64,000 nt of DNA, from the NCBI GenBank assembly GCA_950295325.1, contig OX485806.1, positions 37,758,001 to 37,822,000 on the forward strand, given 5' to 3'. The notes under the pieces were generated by a model. That model did no database searches. It was not told the origin of the DNA and saw only the letters and a list, made by a program, of their open reading frames with translations. How positions within the stretch are numbered: the stretch's first letter is position 1; each line of letters opens with the position of its first letter. The translations under genes and the position numbers were made by a program. This DNA comes from Polytrichum commune. Lineage: Eukaryota; Streptophyta; Polytrichopsida; Polytrichales; Polytrichaceae. Positions 22,542-34,970 of this stretch are shown here, in pieces.

Positions 22542-24165
22542 CAGTTTGAAGGTGAGTAGAAACTTGTGTGAGATTGATAGCAACACTATGGAGCACTTCT
22601 CATCTACCTACTCCCTCCAAGTCATGTACCATAAATATCGTATAGCCTTCGAAGATCCCATGTTTTTGACAACAGAAGAATTAAGTTTCAAGGAGTCTAA
22701 ACGTTCAATAAATCCACAATGTTGTAGCACAGAATGCTTGTGAAGGAGAGTTTGCTTAAGAATCACAATCTCTGCCAGAAGTTAGAAAATGATTGTGTGA
22801 TATAATGTTAGAAAAGTTACCTCTTAGACATAAACTTCCACTCATCAATTGCATTTGAGCTGGAAATGGATTCCTCTCAAGGATAGCCATGGGTTCCCAA
22901 AGTGTCCTTCCATTTCATATTAGCATGCTTGGTGAGCAGGCCCAGGCTTTCAGTCTGTTTATGAAATTAATTCATTGATTTCCTCACTCACAATTGCCTC
23001 ATCAACATGATCATACACAGAAACTTTCAGCATACTTCGAAAACACAATACATAAGGTTTTGAGGCTTGTTTATAGTAGTCCTCCTACTTGTAAGTATCC
23101 ACGTACAAAGGAAAGAAACACTGATATCCTAGCCATCTTAGGTACAACCTACGTTAGATATATAATGGGTTGGGATAGTCACTACTACATTACAATTGTA
23201 TTCCACTCCACGCCCATTTAATGCACGGAAGCATTAAATGCACTGTTTATCACGGGGTTGTCATGTTTGCACTTCAACTCACACTTCAAACCTACAATGG
23301 AAGAGCATATAGAGCTCTTCAGTGCTTTATGTCAAATCAATCTGCATCTTGCAAATTATTTCCCTTTTCCAACACACTTGCAAAATCACGACACTCCCAA
23401 ATATTCTTTTTAATGGCCTTCTAGATGTGACTGTACATAGCTATCATATCCTCAAGTGATTTGAGTGCCTGCAACGTGAATTTTGCTACAAAATAGACAG
23501 TTCTGTACCCATCTTGACACCATTCTTGCTCCAGCATGATTGTTGGTCAAAAAAATTTGGGTTGTAGATCTGGTCCTTCGGTTGATTGATGACACAGTCT
23601 TATGGGGAGTTGTTTAATAAGGTGTCTGGGTCGGTTTGTCGATTTGCAGGGTACTGTGGCGAAAACCCATGAGTTGGATAATGAGTCAAGAACTGAAAAT
23701 AGGAAAGTCAAGCCAACAACTACGTGTTGTGTCCCAGCTCGTGGCCTGGCATAATAGGCCTTCAAGTTTCATAAGGTATACTACATTGGGCGAGTGTCAC
23801 TCCCAGATATGACTTGTAGTCTGTAAGGTTCTCAAACTCATCAGTTTTGTGGGGTTCAATGGATTGTAGGAGATAGATTTCAGTGTGTGGATAAAGATAG
23901 CAATCATATCCCTTTCGAGTGGAACAACTCTCGGCAAGCACAACGATCGTCAAACCTAAATATAACATCCTATTCAAGCCTATGATTTTTGGACCCCAAC
24001 TTTCCCTAACTGGGATACTAATAATTTCACAAGACATGACGTATAATTGTTAGGGTTCTTCTCGTAAGGTTGGGGGCGTCAAGTCTACATGTAGGTTTTT
24101 CGTGACACGCTGCGACACCCCTCCAACCCATTAATACACTATAAAGAATGGCAAACGCCACTGCT

Positions 24166-24717
24166 CTAACCATCACTTTGATCAGAAGAGCAATACAATG
24201 TTTCATTTCCCTCCATTTGTCGTTCCAAAGTGAAACTGTGCAGGCTAGAATTGTCGCCGCAGCATAAGTGGATGCTACCGGAACTTAATACATCCTCGCT
24301 CGAACAGTGTGTTTTTCGTACAATGCTGTCACATGAAGACCCAATGACCCCATGTTCATTCATTGCGTGATAATCACCACTTCTGGCTCTTGGTGATGAC
24401 GAAGGGAATAATATATCTTCATGAACCGTATCATACCCATCATAAGGAGGCGGCTCGGGTAGTGGCCAACAAGCAAGGAGATTGTCCATTGACCCATATT
24501 GGTCGAATTTTAGTTGACATGGTGACATCTCCGATTCTCGGCGCTGCTGCAGTTCCATCAAGAAAGTGGTGCTGTTGAACGGTGTCGCAGGTGGATCGCC
24601 GGTACTGCTGAAACTCGTAATACTTCGAAGTTTGCTCAGCTTGTGCGTATAACTATTCCGCTTCCTCTTTCGGAAAGGCGTCGATCTGAGGGCCTTATGA
24701 CTCGCAAGCAAACCCAT
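24166..24717 (-). CDS. Unknown protein, member 1 of a tandem paralogue pair
   Basis: Encodes 183 residues of unknown function, closely related to the product of 27515-28177. Conserved parts are the N-terminus (MGLLASHKALRSTPFRKRKR), a basic likely nuclear-localisation stretch, the core PPATPFNSTTFLM around residues 42-54, LKFDQYGSMDNLLACWPL, DSIVRKTHCSSEDVLSSGS and a C-terminal LHSFTLERQM. No membrane segment or catalytic motif is visible. The FNSTTFLM core faintly recalls the NTTQFLM motif of HEXIM-type proteins, but I do not claim homology. Conservation of the ORF in both copies and of leader splice sites (acceptor at 24762, donor at 25859) argues for a real spliced gene. The lineage distribution is unknown. 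Confidence 0.65.
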   Translation of the reverse strand: MGLLASHKALRSTPFRKRKRNSYTHKLSKLRSITSFSSTGDPPATPFNSTTFLMELQQRRESEMSPCQLKFDQYGSMDNLLACWPLPEPPPYDGYDTVHEDILFPSSSPRARSGDYHAMNEHGVIGSSCDSIVRKTHCSSEDVLSSGSIHLCCGDNSSLHSFTLERQMEGNETLYCSSDQSDG

Positions 24718-25859
24718 GCGTGCTGATTTACTGTGACACTTGAGAAGCTTGGGAGATCGATCTGCACAAGATCAAACTCATGATTTTCTTAAATACAGGC
24801 ACGAGGAGGATTTGCAGTGTTTCCTTCAAGGATAAAGGGGCCACATTTGCTCCGCAAGCCAACAAATTTATTGCATAAGAGGAATTTGTGCCGCAGTGGA
24901 AGGATTTTTCACATTTCCAATCCCACATGAAACAAGTTTCACATAAATTTTCACAGAGAAGAAACGGGTGCTATGGCTTGCTTGCTTCACTGGGAATGTG
25001 TCCAGATCCTCCTTATGAAGGATCGACGAATGCATCCAAGAGGATTCATTTGTGGGTTAATTTATCACCAATGTGCCTCACTAGTAGATTAGTTCGGGGT
25101 CTTTAAAGCTGATCTTAGTGTCAAATCAACTCCCAAAAATAAGCCTCCAGGCTATCTTACTATTTCAAGGCGTTTTCGTTGGATGAGCGAGAGGATGTAA
25201 GCAATCTCTCTCTCTTTCTCTCTCTCCCACAGGGCAAAAGAAGCAATCACGGCGCTCCCACAACGACACCTATTCAACAATTGCCTTTCGTGATGGCATT
25301 GCAGCTACTCCTCCAAGGCCAAACACTACTAGGAAAGCAAACGTGGTTCTTTTCAACACGACCCGAAATGACCCAAATAGGGGCGTGTCGGAAGGACCAA
25401 AAGGTGTGCCATTCTGGCCAAATTGGACCGTGTTGGAAAGAGCCACGGTTCTAGTAGTCAGGGTTCACGCATCTTTAATAGTGTTATCCAGTCCGGCTAA
25501 TTCGTGCTTAATTTCAGTGCTTGCTGACCAAATTAATCAACCAGTGATACCCATACTTAGCATACACATCCGCCAGGAAAGAGAAAATCAGAGGAGCATG
25601 AGTATGACTCGGACGTCATTGATCAAGATGATCAAATGGGAGACATCACCAACAACATCGACACTGGAAGATTGGCATCACTCCACACCCAAAACCTTAG
25701 TTACAGAGCTCTAGAGCTCCACCAGTGCCTTGAGATTTTGGTGGCAGCCAAGTAAACAACATGATCATAGCCAACTTAGCACATGAGTTTATAATGTGAG
25801 GCACGCCATTGCTAAGAGCTTGGTGGAAGGATGGGTGTGGCAATTCGGAGATAACTTAC

Positions 25860-26010
25860 AGGCAGACAGCAGGTGGTGCGGAGCGGCGGAGAGCTGAAGG
25901 CTGAAGCTTAAGTTAGGAACGGACATGGCGAGGGAAGAAGTGAGTGAGTTGGAAAAGAGGCGTGGAGGAGAAGCTTTAATTGTGGGTTTGCAACTAGGCT
26001 CCATATCCGA
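25860..26010 (-). other. Predicted 5'-leader exon of paralogue 1
   Basis: On the minus strand a GTAAGT donor (25859-25854) follows a C/T-rich stretch and is conserved at the same place in copy 2 (29389-29384). The matching acceptor (gatcttgtgcag, exon start 24761) lies 44 bases upstream of the ATG and is also conserved. Copy 1 has an open frame here but copy 2 has a 7-bp indel that breaks it, so I interpret it as untranslated leader. Exon 5' end not determined. Confidence 0.5.
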
Positions 26011-26159
26011 GCAACCTTATTGGTCGACAGAAATTTTTTTGGAGCCAAGGAGACTCCGGCCCAAAAAATGAATTGGCGCTAAGTTAATGGGCAAAGCCCA
26101 TTCCCGCCAAATCCCTCTGAGTCTGTGCAGACACAGACACACAATGGAGCTGTTGATAG

Positions 26160-26222
26160 ATGGAAGGTGGGAGGAAGGAAGGAAGGATGGATGGATGGAT
26201 GGATGGATGGATGGATGTTTCT
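26160..26222. repeat. GGAA/GGAT microsatellite
   Basis: Run of ggaa and then (ggat)n units at about 26171-26216; the corresponding place in copy 2 (29580-29625) also carries ggat/gcat units. Confidence 0.85.
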
Positions 26223-27514
26223 TTCTATCCATCCACTGACCTAGTCCATCTTTTCTTGGTGGAGAGAATGTTTCTCAATTCTAGAGTGAAATGTGTGTTT
26301 GAAGTTTCAAGTGTAAGTTGTGTGGGACTTATATGAATATGCAACTCCAATTTGACTATGTGATCACTCTAATGGTAAAGGGAATCTTCAGTTTAGTCGC
26401 ATCTTACGACTTTTGCGTCTCAAATTCAATTTGAAAATTTGAAATTCATGACAATCAAGTTCGTAATAATTTGCAATTGCTAATGGGCTGGAACATTTTT
26501 GATTTGTTTGATGGCCATTTTTTAATACCCACAATTGCCTACACAACGTGATCATACACAACAACTTCAACATACTTCAACAAACATGTTACATAAGATA
26601 TTGAGGCTTTATCCCCCATCTGAAATTCAGTGCTTTATGTCAAACTAATCTACGTTTGGAAGCACCTCCAGTCTTGCAAATTACGGCCCCTACTTTAACA
26701 CTAATGAAAACCACAAAACTCACATGTATTCTTTATCCATGGCTATCTACGTAATCTACATAGATAGATAAATAAATATATAAATAAATGTCGACTATGG
26801 CCAGAGCAAGCATGAATAAAGAGCCTCTTCGCCATTAGGCCACTGTCCCCTTTCGGGGATGAACGGTACTGCACATAGCTACCATATTTCCTGTTATTCG
26901 AATCGCTGGGTGTTTAATTTGGCCATGTAACCACTTTTCTTCATAAATACTGTACCCAATCTTATAGACACCATAAGACTTGATCCAAAGCTACGGGTGC
27001 AATGAAAGTGTTAGCTTAACAAGCTCAATTTCTGATGGCAGATACATGTCCATTATATATTGCTCAAAGGATTTGCGTCGATGGTCCACTCCTGTGCTCA
27101 ATTCATGTTAATCTGGCCCTCCAGTTGATTGAAGATGACACTCCTAGCATAACATCATGCCTTCAAGTTTCGTAAACTATCCTATTTCCTGTCTTTAGGG
27201 CTCTCAAACTCATTACAGAAGGAGAGTTGAACTTAGAGTCTGGATTAAGCAAATCATCAGCTTCATGGAATCGCTGGGGATATGTTTAGAAAGCACAACA
27301 AACATCAAACCCTGCACAAACAACTTCTTATCTAATTAGCGGGCGCCACATGATTCCGGTTCTTGAATTTGAGCCCAATTTCTCCTACGTGGGACACAAA
27401 TGTCACAAGATTTTTTTTTCAAATTTTTAAATAAAAATTTAATGGGGCTTCTTGTCCAGTCTACATGTAGGCTTTTCATGACGCCCTGTGACACCCCTCC
27501 AACCCATTATTGCG

Positions 27515-28177
27515 CTATAAAGAATGAGAAATCTCACTGTTCTGACCAAATCTTTGATCAGAAGAGCAGTATACCTCACTTCCCGAGTCCATTTGTTGCT
27601 CCAACTTGAAACTGTGCAGGCTGAAATTTTCGCTGCAGCGTAATTGGAGGCTACTGGAACTTAATACATCAACAGTGCTCGAACATTCCTGATCATACTC
27701 TTGCTTGGCCGTGATAAAACCATGTATGTTTCGTATGATTTGGCCATCTTCGTCCATGTTGTCACATGAAGACCCTGCACTGACCCCATGTTCACTAATT
27801 GCGTGATCATCACCACTTCTGGCTGTTGGTGAAAACGAAGCAATGAATATGTCTCCATGAGCAGTATCACACCCATCGTTAATAAAGTTGGCTTGATTGG
27901 GTGACAGCTCGTCTAGTGGCCAGCAAGTAAGGAGATGTTCCATCGACCCATATTGGTCGAATTTCAGTTGATGGTATGAATTCTTGAATTCACAGAGCTG
28001 TTGCAGTCCCATCAAGAAAGTGGTGCTGTTGAACGGTGTTGCCGGTGGAGAGCCAGTACTACTGCTGATGCGTGTAATTATTCGGAGCTTATTCAGCTTC
28101 TGCGTATAATTATACCGCTTCCTAGTCTTTCGGAAAGGCGTCGATCTGAGGGCTTTATGACTCGTAAGCAACCCCAT
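27515..28177 (-). CDS. Unknown protein, member 2 of a tandem paralogue pair
   Basis: 220 residues; paralogue of 24166-24717 with the same N-terminus (MGLLTSHKALRSTPFRK), the same PPATPFNSTTFLM core, LKFDQYGSMEHLLTCWPL and a serine-rich C-terminal half ending in SLHSFKLEQQM. It carries extra in-frame segments, notably about 25 residues around DEDGQIIRNIHGF, so indels between the copies kept the reading frame; this suggests selection on the protein. The C-terminus is extended by about 10 residues. Leader intron: acceptor 28222, donor 29389. Function not recognised; a nuclear protein is possible given the basic N-terminus. Confidence 0.65.
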   Translation of the reverse strand: MGLLTSHKALRSTPFRKTRKRYNYTQKLNKLRIITRISSSTGSPPATPFNSTTFLMGLQQLCEFKNSYHQLKFDQYGSMEHLLTCWPLDELSPNQANFINDGCDTAHGDIFIASFSPTARSGDDHAISEHGVSAGSSCDNMDEDGQIIRNIHGFITAKQEYDQECSSTVDVLSSSSLQLRCSENFSLHSFKLEQQMDSGSEVYCSSDQRFGQNSEISHSL

Positions 28178-29389
28178 GTGTGCTGATTTATTTTGATACT
28201 TGAGAAGCTTGGGGGATCGATCTGCACAAGATCAAAGTCGTGACTTTCTTAGCCACAGGTGCGAGGAGCATTTGGAGTAACTTAAGGGGTCACATAATTT
28301 CTCCTTAAACCAACAAATGTATAGCATTATTAAGAGGAATTTGTGCCCCAGTGGAGGGAATATTCACATTTTCTTAGCCATTGAAGAGAAAGTGGCACTA
28401 AACAGGTCGACACATAATTTCAAATGTTAGATAAATTGCAAATTTAGAATTTAATATCACAGAACAAAAAATATTCATTTGACAAGAATATTTACAGAGG
28501 AGAAACGGGTGCTACGGCTTGCTTGCTCCACAGGAATCTGTCCAGATCCTCCTTGTGAGGGATCGACGAATACATCCGAGAGCACTCATTTGTGGTTAAT
28601 TCATCTCCAATGTGTCTCAATAAGAAAGAAATTTGAGGTCTTTGAAGCTGATCTCAGTGTCAAATCAACTCCCAAAAATAGCCTCCAGGCTACATTACTA
28701 TTTCAAGACGTTTTCGTGGGATGAATGATGAGAGATATTAGGTGAGTAATATCTATCTCGCCTTCCCACACGGCAATCACGGCTCTCCCACAACGACACC
28801 ATTCGACAAATGTCTTTCGTGATGGCATTGCAGCTACTCCTCCAAGAGCAAACGCTACTAGGAAAGCAACATGGCTCGTTCCAACACGAACCAAAATGAC
28901 CCAAATGAAGGGGTGTGTCGCCGGCACCACACTTTCTGCCGTTTTGGCCAAGTTGGACTGTGTTGTAAAGAGCCACGGTTCTAGTAGTCAGGGTTCACCG
29001 CATCTCAATAGTGTTATTCAGTCCGGATAAATTCATGCTTAATTTCAATGCTTGATGGCCAAATTAATCAACCAGTCATACCCATACTAAGCATACATAT
29101 CCTCCAGGAAAGAGAAAATCAGAGGAGGATGAGTATGACTCGGGCGTGATTGATCAAGATCATCAAATGCGAGATATCACCAACAACATTGACACTGGAA
29201 GATTGGCATCACTCCACACCCAAAACCTTAGCTAGAGAGCTCTAGAGCTCCACCATTGCATTGAGCTTCGGTGGCAGCAAAGCAAACAACATGATCATAG
29301 CTAACTTAGCACATGAGTTTGTAATGTGAGGCACATCATTGCTAAGAGCTTGGTGGAAGGATGGGTGTGGCAATTCGGAGATAACTTAC

Positions 29390-29530
29390 AGGCAGATGGT
29401 GCGGAGCGGCCGAGAGCTGAAGGCTGAAGCTTAAGAGAGTTAGAAATGGACATGGTGAGGGAAGCAGAGAGTGAGTTGGGAAGAGGCGTGGAGGAGAAGC
29501 TTGAGCTAAATAGGTTTGAGAGAGCTTTAG
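29390..29530 (-). other. Predicted 5'-leader exon of paralogue 2
   Basis: Ends at the conserved GTAAGT donor (29389-29384, minus strand). It lacks 7 bp present in copy 1, so an open frame common to both copies does not exist. Probably non-coding leader. Confidence 0.45.
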
Positions 29531-29772
29531 TTTGTTGTGCAGACACAGACACATGCACAATCAGACAGATTTGTTGACAGATGCATGGATGGATGGATGG
29601 ATGCATGCATGCATCCATCCATCTGCCCACTTGGCCCATCTTTTTCTTGGTGGAAAGAACGTTTCTCAATTTGAGAATGAAATGTGTGTTTGAAGTTTGA
29701 AGGTAAGTGGATTAAGTGGACATGGGGGGCTTATGTGGTCACTCTACATGAATGAATGCCCCTATTTTATTG

Positions 29773-29892
29773 ATAACTTACCATTATTCAGATCCATAAC
29801 AATGTTCAGTGGGACTGGCAATAATCCACAAAATATTCAGTGGAATATTGTCAGCCCCACATAACATTTTTATGAATCTAAATAATGTTATG
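29773..29892. mobile_element. Short MITE, CATAACATTATTCAGATCCATAA family, copy 1
   Basis: Left 'cattattcagatccataac' and right '...tatgaatctaaataatgttatg' are inverted repeats around about 60 bp. A better-preserved member is at 39623-39780 and a partial one near 40301-40350. Confidence 0.65.
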
Positions 29893-30944
29893 AAGGTGGA
29901 TGGGTTTTTAAATGATCACTTTTTATTTGTGACTAGCCCCATTCTCCTAGGATATGAAAACACATGAAAAAGGTAGAAATACGGAGACCGGTGAAATTAA
30001 GCCAAAAAGAGTGGTTTGTGCAATATTTTTCAAAGATGGAGTAGAGGAAATGATCAGGATTGCAAGTTGTTTTGTATTTTTGTTTCCTATAAATAATTGA
30101 GTTACGTTTTCCCATAGAAGCAACTAATTCAAACTACTTACTTGTACATTATAGTCTCCCTAATTTGAGCAACAAAATATCCTACTCTACATACGAGTGC
30201 ACACAAAATGGTTAACTCAATGGCACCCAAAATTGATCCCAAGTGATGTGAAACATGACCTACTTGCCCAATCACTGCATCCTTTTTGATTAGTCTAGAG
30301 CACAATTTTTACAATTAGCCATCTTGGGTCCACACAAGAATCATTTTACTCCTTAGTCTAGAGCACCAATAGTAGGTCATTCACCGTCTTTCTACCTTAA
30401 CATAAAATGGTTAAGGTAGACAAGGTTAATGTGGACACCTCCAGCTTTATGGAATCATCTAGCCGATGGACACTAAGCATTAGAAGCTTGAGCATGTTCA
30501 CAATTGTGAATCAAGACCAAGAATTTGAAAATGTTGAAATTGGGGTTGAGGAAGGTGTTGATCTAGGCTCCAGAATCAAAGATTCTTTACTTTTCAATGT
30601 GGTGTTATATGGGGAACTCTTTTATCGTTCAATGTTGTGTAAGTGGACAACATCATTAGCAGATTCTACATGGGTCATTTCACGTCCACTATACCCATAA
30701 TTTGAAGTATCCATAAATGGGTCACAAACCAAAAAAAAAGGTGCATGTACCTTACGTAAAGAGCAATAGTTCATGGTTGGACCAAGAAGGGACCAGGTGG
30801 CTAAATATACCGCCGAAACACATAATTTCTATAAGTCTTACTTCTAGAAAGCATTATAATTTCTACACTCTTGAATTTGCATCTTATTTTGTACATTCTC
30901 TTATGTCAAGGACAATGTAAAATTAGACTCACATATGTCATAAA
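29893..30944. other. Intergenic DNA, only unassigned short ORFs
   Basis: A 97-residue ORF at 30407-30700 (plus) has no domain I recognise and no splice context I can defend. AT-rich otherwise. Confidence 0.3.
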
Positions 30945-31965
30945 TGATAAGAAGACTAAGTATGTAATTGCATCCAAGGCACGGGTAGGTCACTTAGTGC
31001 ATTTTAAAAACAACGTGCGGCATAATATAGAGAGGATTAAAATCATTTGAAATAAAAATTATAAAGGAATTCCAAATAATGAAGGGGCCATTAAATTGAG
31101 ACAATCCCATTATAAGTAAGTTAGATGGACATAAAATGTGGGCCATTATTTTTTTTGTAAAATTAATATAGGGGCTGAAGATAAGGATCCTAGAAGGTAT
31201 GTTTAGTATGATATGTAAATGGGTTTAGGACTCACGGGGATGGATGATAATTGGGATTTCCGTCTGTCAAAAAATGGATGAAAAGGGAACAGGCCGTTGT
31301 TGGGGTCGTCTTCCCCACACCCGTTTGCATATGGCTAGGGTTTCAATTTGCTTTGCGTTTTCGTCCATTTTCATCATGAAATGCTCACACACTCACCGGA
31401 TAACCATGATAATTGTCTTCAAGCAGTAACATTGTGACTCCACCCTAAATCATAAATTCTAAACCCGCTTTACTATGCTATGTGTTTTTGGTCACTTGCA
31501 TTGCAATGACCGCTATGGTATTTGTGTTGCCATCTCCTATGTATTTTCATCATAACAATGTTTGCAATGGTATTACTTTGCTATGGTCTCCTATGTGTTT
31601 TCTTCATAACTCTGTTTGCAATGGTATTATTGTTTGCACCCTTCTTTGTTTTCATGCTTTCCCTCAACACTCGTCAATTGCGTTAGGAAGTAGATTAGCT
31701 TTTATTACTTAAAAGGAATATAGAGTACAAAAAATTGCAGTGACTTGGACAATATAAGTAATGAAAGGGTGCAAACAAATGGGCCATTTTTGAAATATAA
31801 GTAATTATAGGGAGGCTTTAATTCAACCCTTGAAGGTAAATAGCCCCAAAACAAAAAACCCCCAGCCGCACGTGGTGCACAAAAATGCCTTAGAGTGACC
31901 TACCCATGATCCAAGGGCACTCGAATTATGTATTTAAACCCAAATCCACGATAAGAATAAGGTTA
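30945..31965. mobile_element. Decayed fold-back/TIR element (~1 kb)
   Basis: About 80 bp at 30945-31027 are imperfectly inverted at 31866-31962. The shared core is a 'gggtaggtcact' block with a ccaagg-containing flank and an 'acgtgcg' end. Weaker inverted similarity continues inwards (gggccattaaattgag versus aatgggccattttt). The interior is non-coding and includes a ~75-bp tandem repeat. Confidence 0.45.
31495..31640 (+). repeat. Tandem repeat, ~75-bp period, two units
   Basis: Units share 'ctcctatgtgttttcttcataac' and 'tgtttgcaatggtatta' with a few substitutions. Confidence 0.6.
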
Positions 31966-33884
31966 TTAGCCAACTTAAAAAGTGCAAGAGAAGAATGAGT
32001 TGATTTTAGGTAGGGTCATTTTGACATAATTGACTTAAAATGAATGTATGTAGCTCAAATACATGTTTCTGGGCATGGACATGCTTGGATAGGACCTCTT
32101 AAATGCTCAGGGGCTAATATTAATAATTGCAAGAACATCCCAGTTATGTGATATCATGATGGCTCCTCTTCATAGCATTACACAAGAGGACCCCCAATTT
32201 GTATTGCAACGTAGGAGACCTTGAAAGTAGGCAAGCAATTGCCATGGATATTTTGACGTGTCCAAAGCCATTGGAGATCCTACATTTCAGCTTAATCCCT
32301 CCCCATAAAACTACAAAGCAAAGCAAAGAAAAGAAAAAAAGAAGGAAAAAAGAAAAAATCTATACAAGAAGATGTGTTCATGGTCATGAGACAGTCATTA
32401 GAGTTGTCTGCAAAGTCTTGGGATTGAGCTCTAAGTGAGTTGACTAAAATATGAGTTTGAGGTTGAATTCACTTGTAAATCACCCAAGTTTTCTCAAGGC
32501 TAAAATCGACATGCTTAATGAATGTTGAATAATGAAAAATTGGCTTTCTAGCTTGTCATTCTAGGAGAGTGGACCAAGCTAGCTCACACGCGTTGATCCA
32601 AGATTTAAGGTGGCAAGTCTCATGGCTACATGTATATCTCACACATATATGTTGTAGTTTTTTGAGAATTGTAAGTTTGAATGTGCAACCTATTCAAGGT
32701 GTTCACCTTTCAAAGGTGGCAATATTCTTCAAGGTCCCTATATTATGGTGATGCATGTTATTACACATCAAATTAAACCACCTTGCAGATGAAGTATCGT
32801 TGCTGGGCAACATTAGTTTCATGTCTTTATCTTCAACATGAGGCATTTAGAATCAACAACAGCAGATGCATGCAGCGTTTGGTTCCTTGCACGGTGTTGG
32901 CAGTGGTATATGGTCTAAGCATGTTCAAATTTGTAACCATTTTCGCATTATGGGGGGTTTGGGTGTATGCTTGGAGGAGAATTAAGGGGCGGGGGGGGGG
33001 GTGGCAAGGGCATTCACCATAGCCTATTTGGAGAACTTCCCTAAGAATCATACAGTCACAAGCTCACTATAGACTTTCAACAATGGCTCGCCCACCTATC
33101 CCCTTCTTGGTTAGTTAATAAAGCGGTTTCACTTTCTAGACACATGGTCAAACAAGGATTTAACACCTAACACAAATCAACAACGTTGACATTAGCCTCT
33201 ATCTCACAAAGGCCACCGCACTCCGCCACTCTAGGGAACCAATTAGTTTGAAACCATCATGATGTACTTTCAATCCCATTAGCCTGTTCAGCTTCCCGGA
33301 CTTTAAAATCAATTTCAATTTCATTTCATTCCCGATACCATGTATGTTGTGTATTGGGACACAATATTTGACTTCGGCAAAGACTATTATCACGTTTGCT
33401 CTTTGATGAGTGACAACATTTACTATACATTTAAATTTCCATGTGTCACCTAGAACCTTATCTTTGGGGCAAGATCATCAACATCATGTGTATTAAAAAA
33501 GAATGGTATTCCCCTCTCTAACATGGGATCACACTTCAGTTCGCCATGCTTTCCAATGAGCAAAGATCTACCACCGCAAAATTCACAACAATCCTCAAAG
33601 ATTGAATTTATGGTTCTTCTCTGTTCTCGATGCACAAATTCATACGAATGTCGTCCGAAAGGCTTCCCTCCCATTTCCTTTAAGTTACTACCTTCATTAG
33701 TACATTGAATCAAAGAAAAAGGTTGAGCATACATAACTTAAGTATCTCTTGGTGAAATTAGTGCAATCACTAAACACTAAGATAAGGCAAAGGATAATCA
33801 CTTTGGTTTGAGAAGGATAATCAACCTGGAACTACTTTTGGAAACATGTAATAAAAACCTTAATATTTCAATGTAGGCATATCT
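31966..33884. other. Intergenic DNA; one unassigned minus-strand ORF
   Basis: A 94-residue minus-strand ORF at 33450-33734 contains CCEFCGG and KCDP cysteine pairs but matches no family I know, and it could be a gene fragment. A G-homopolymer lies at 32990-33001. No other structure recognised. Confidence 0.3.
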
Positions 33885-33958
33885 GACCGCGTAGCGCAGT
33901 GGATTAGCGCGTTGGACTTCGGATCCAAAGGTCGGGGGTTCGAATCCCCTCGTGGTCG
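33885..33958 (+). tRNA. tRNA-Arg (anticodon UCG)
   Basis: 74 nt fold into a complete cloverleaf: acceptor stem GACCGCG/CGTGGTC with one G-U pair, D arm GCGC...GCGC, anticodon stem TTGGA/TCCAA with loop CTTCGGA (anticodon TCG, reads CGA), variable loop AGGTC, T stem GGGGG/CCCCT with loop TTCGAAT, and discriminator G. No intron. It closely resembles flowering-plant tRNA-Arg(UCG), so it is a nuclear cytosolic tRNA gene. A T-run for Pol III termination is weak: the nearest tttt is about 40 bp downstream. Confidence 0.96.
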
Positions 33959-34113
33959 CTGGGAGAGGTATTGGATTTCGTCCTTTGAAATTGACTTTTG
34001 TGCATTTTTTTGACATTCTAGCATGCACTGTCTCACATGAACTTGACCACATAACAAGGTATTGAGTGTTTGCATTCTACCATGTAAAGTGACACAAATG
34101 GGAGAACCGACCA

Positions 34114-34336
34114 CTACACTAAATACGATATTTAGTGTGACTTACTATTTGGAATTACGCAATGCTATAATTGTCTATTGTGCATCTCATTTTCAACCAA
34201 CCATGGTCGAATTGGTTGTTTGGACACTATAGAACATTAACATCTTTACTTGGTGAAAAAATACATCAATAGTAAAAATATATATGAACATGTAACTCCG
34301 AATAGTAAGTCACACTAAATATCATTTTTAGTGTAG
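34114..34336. mobile_element. MITE, CTACACTAAATAYGATA family, copy 2 (223 bp)
   Basis: Terminal inverted repeats of about 40 bp (34114-34153 and 34297-34336; core 'tttagtgtgacttactatt') around a short AT-rich core. Related to 22165-22541. It lies 155 bp downstream of the tRNA gene. Confidence 0.75.
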
Positions 34337-34520
34337 TTACGAAAATGAGCTGGTTGAAGTTCAAGACTTCAAGAAAATTACCGATTGTTTTAGCAAAATA
34401 TATGGAATATACTTCAAACTAACAAAGAAAAACTGAAAGATGCCAACATGTAACTGGTTGGACTTGGAAACACTAGGATCTTCACCGACTATGTTCAAAA
34501 ATCTTACTCGACATTGTGTT

Positions 34521-34650
34521 ACATAACATTACTCAGCTGATGAGTTGTGTTCATATGCCCTCCAGTAGATTTGAGAATAAAGCCTCCGGATGTCAAAATC
34601 TCACTGCTTCAGATTGAATCTGAAGGCAGGGCAACTGAGTAATTTCATAT
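34521..34650. mobile_element. MITE, ACATAACATTACTCAGCT family, copy 1 (decayed)
   Basis: Begins 'acataacattactcagctgatgag', shares the interior 'agatttgagaataaagcctccggatg' with copy 2, and ends with a degraded inverted terminus 'actgagtaatttcatatg'. Confidence 0.6.
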
Positions 34651-34970
34651 GAGGATGAGGGATGCTAGAACTACTACTTTAAGTGTTGAGTATAGCCAAT
34701 ATTATTACATTGACAAAATAAATAAATAAATAAAATTTTCTTACTAGCAATTGAAAGGGGATTCTAACACACCAAAGTATTTCTTCTTTGAATTTTGTAT
34801 GCAAACGTTGTAAGGGTTGAAATTGTCATTAATAGATCACCCAAAAATTGTTTGGGGAACTTGAATTTCAGTACCAATATGTATATATTGTGCATAGTTT
34901 TAGGGTGTTCATTTTAGGTAGGGGTGTTGTATTTAACCACATATACCTTATTTGAAATTTATAATATGTG

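Larger units (their letters stand above)
22990..26318 (+). repeat. Segmental direct duplication, copy 1 (~3.3 kb)
   Basis: Collinear with 26530-29708 over its full length. Both begin at 'caattgcct..catgatcatacaca', share the paralogous minus-strand gene with its 5'-leader intron, share the 'gccacggttctagtagtcagggttcac' block, and end after a (ggat)n microsatellite and 'aaatgtgtgtttgaagttt'. Divergence includes many small indels, so the duplication is not recent. Confidence 0.85.
26530..29708 (+). repeat. Segmental direct duplication, copy 2 (~3.2 kb)
   Basis: Second copy of 22990-26318 in the same orientation, separated by about 210 bp. Carries paralogue 2 and the same leader-exon and splice-site arrangement. 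Confidence 0.85.
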
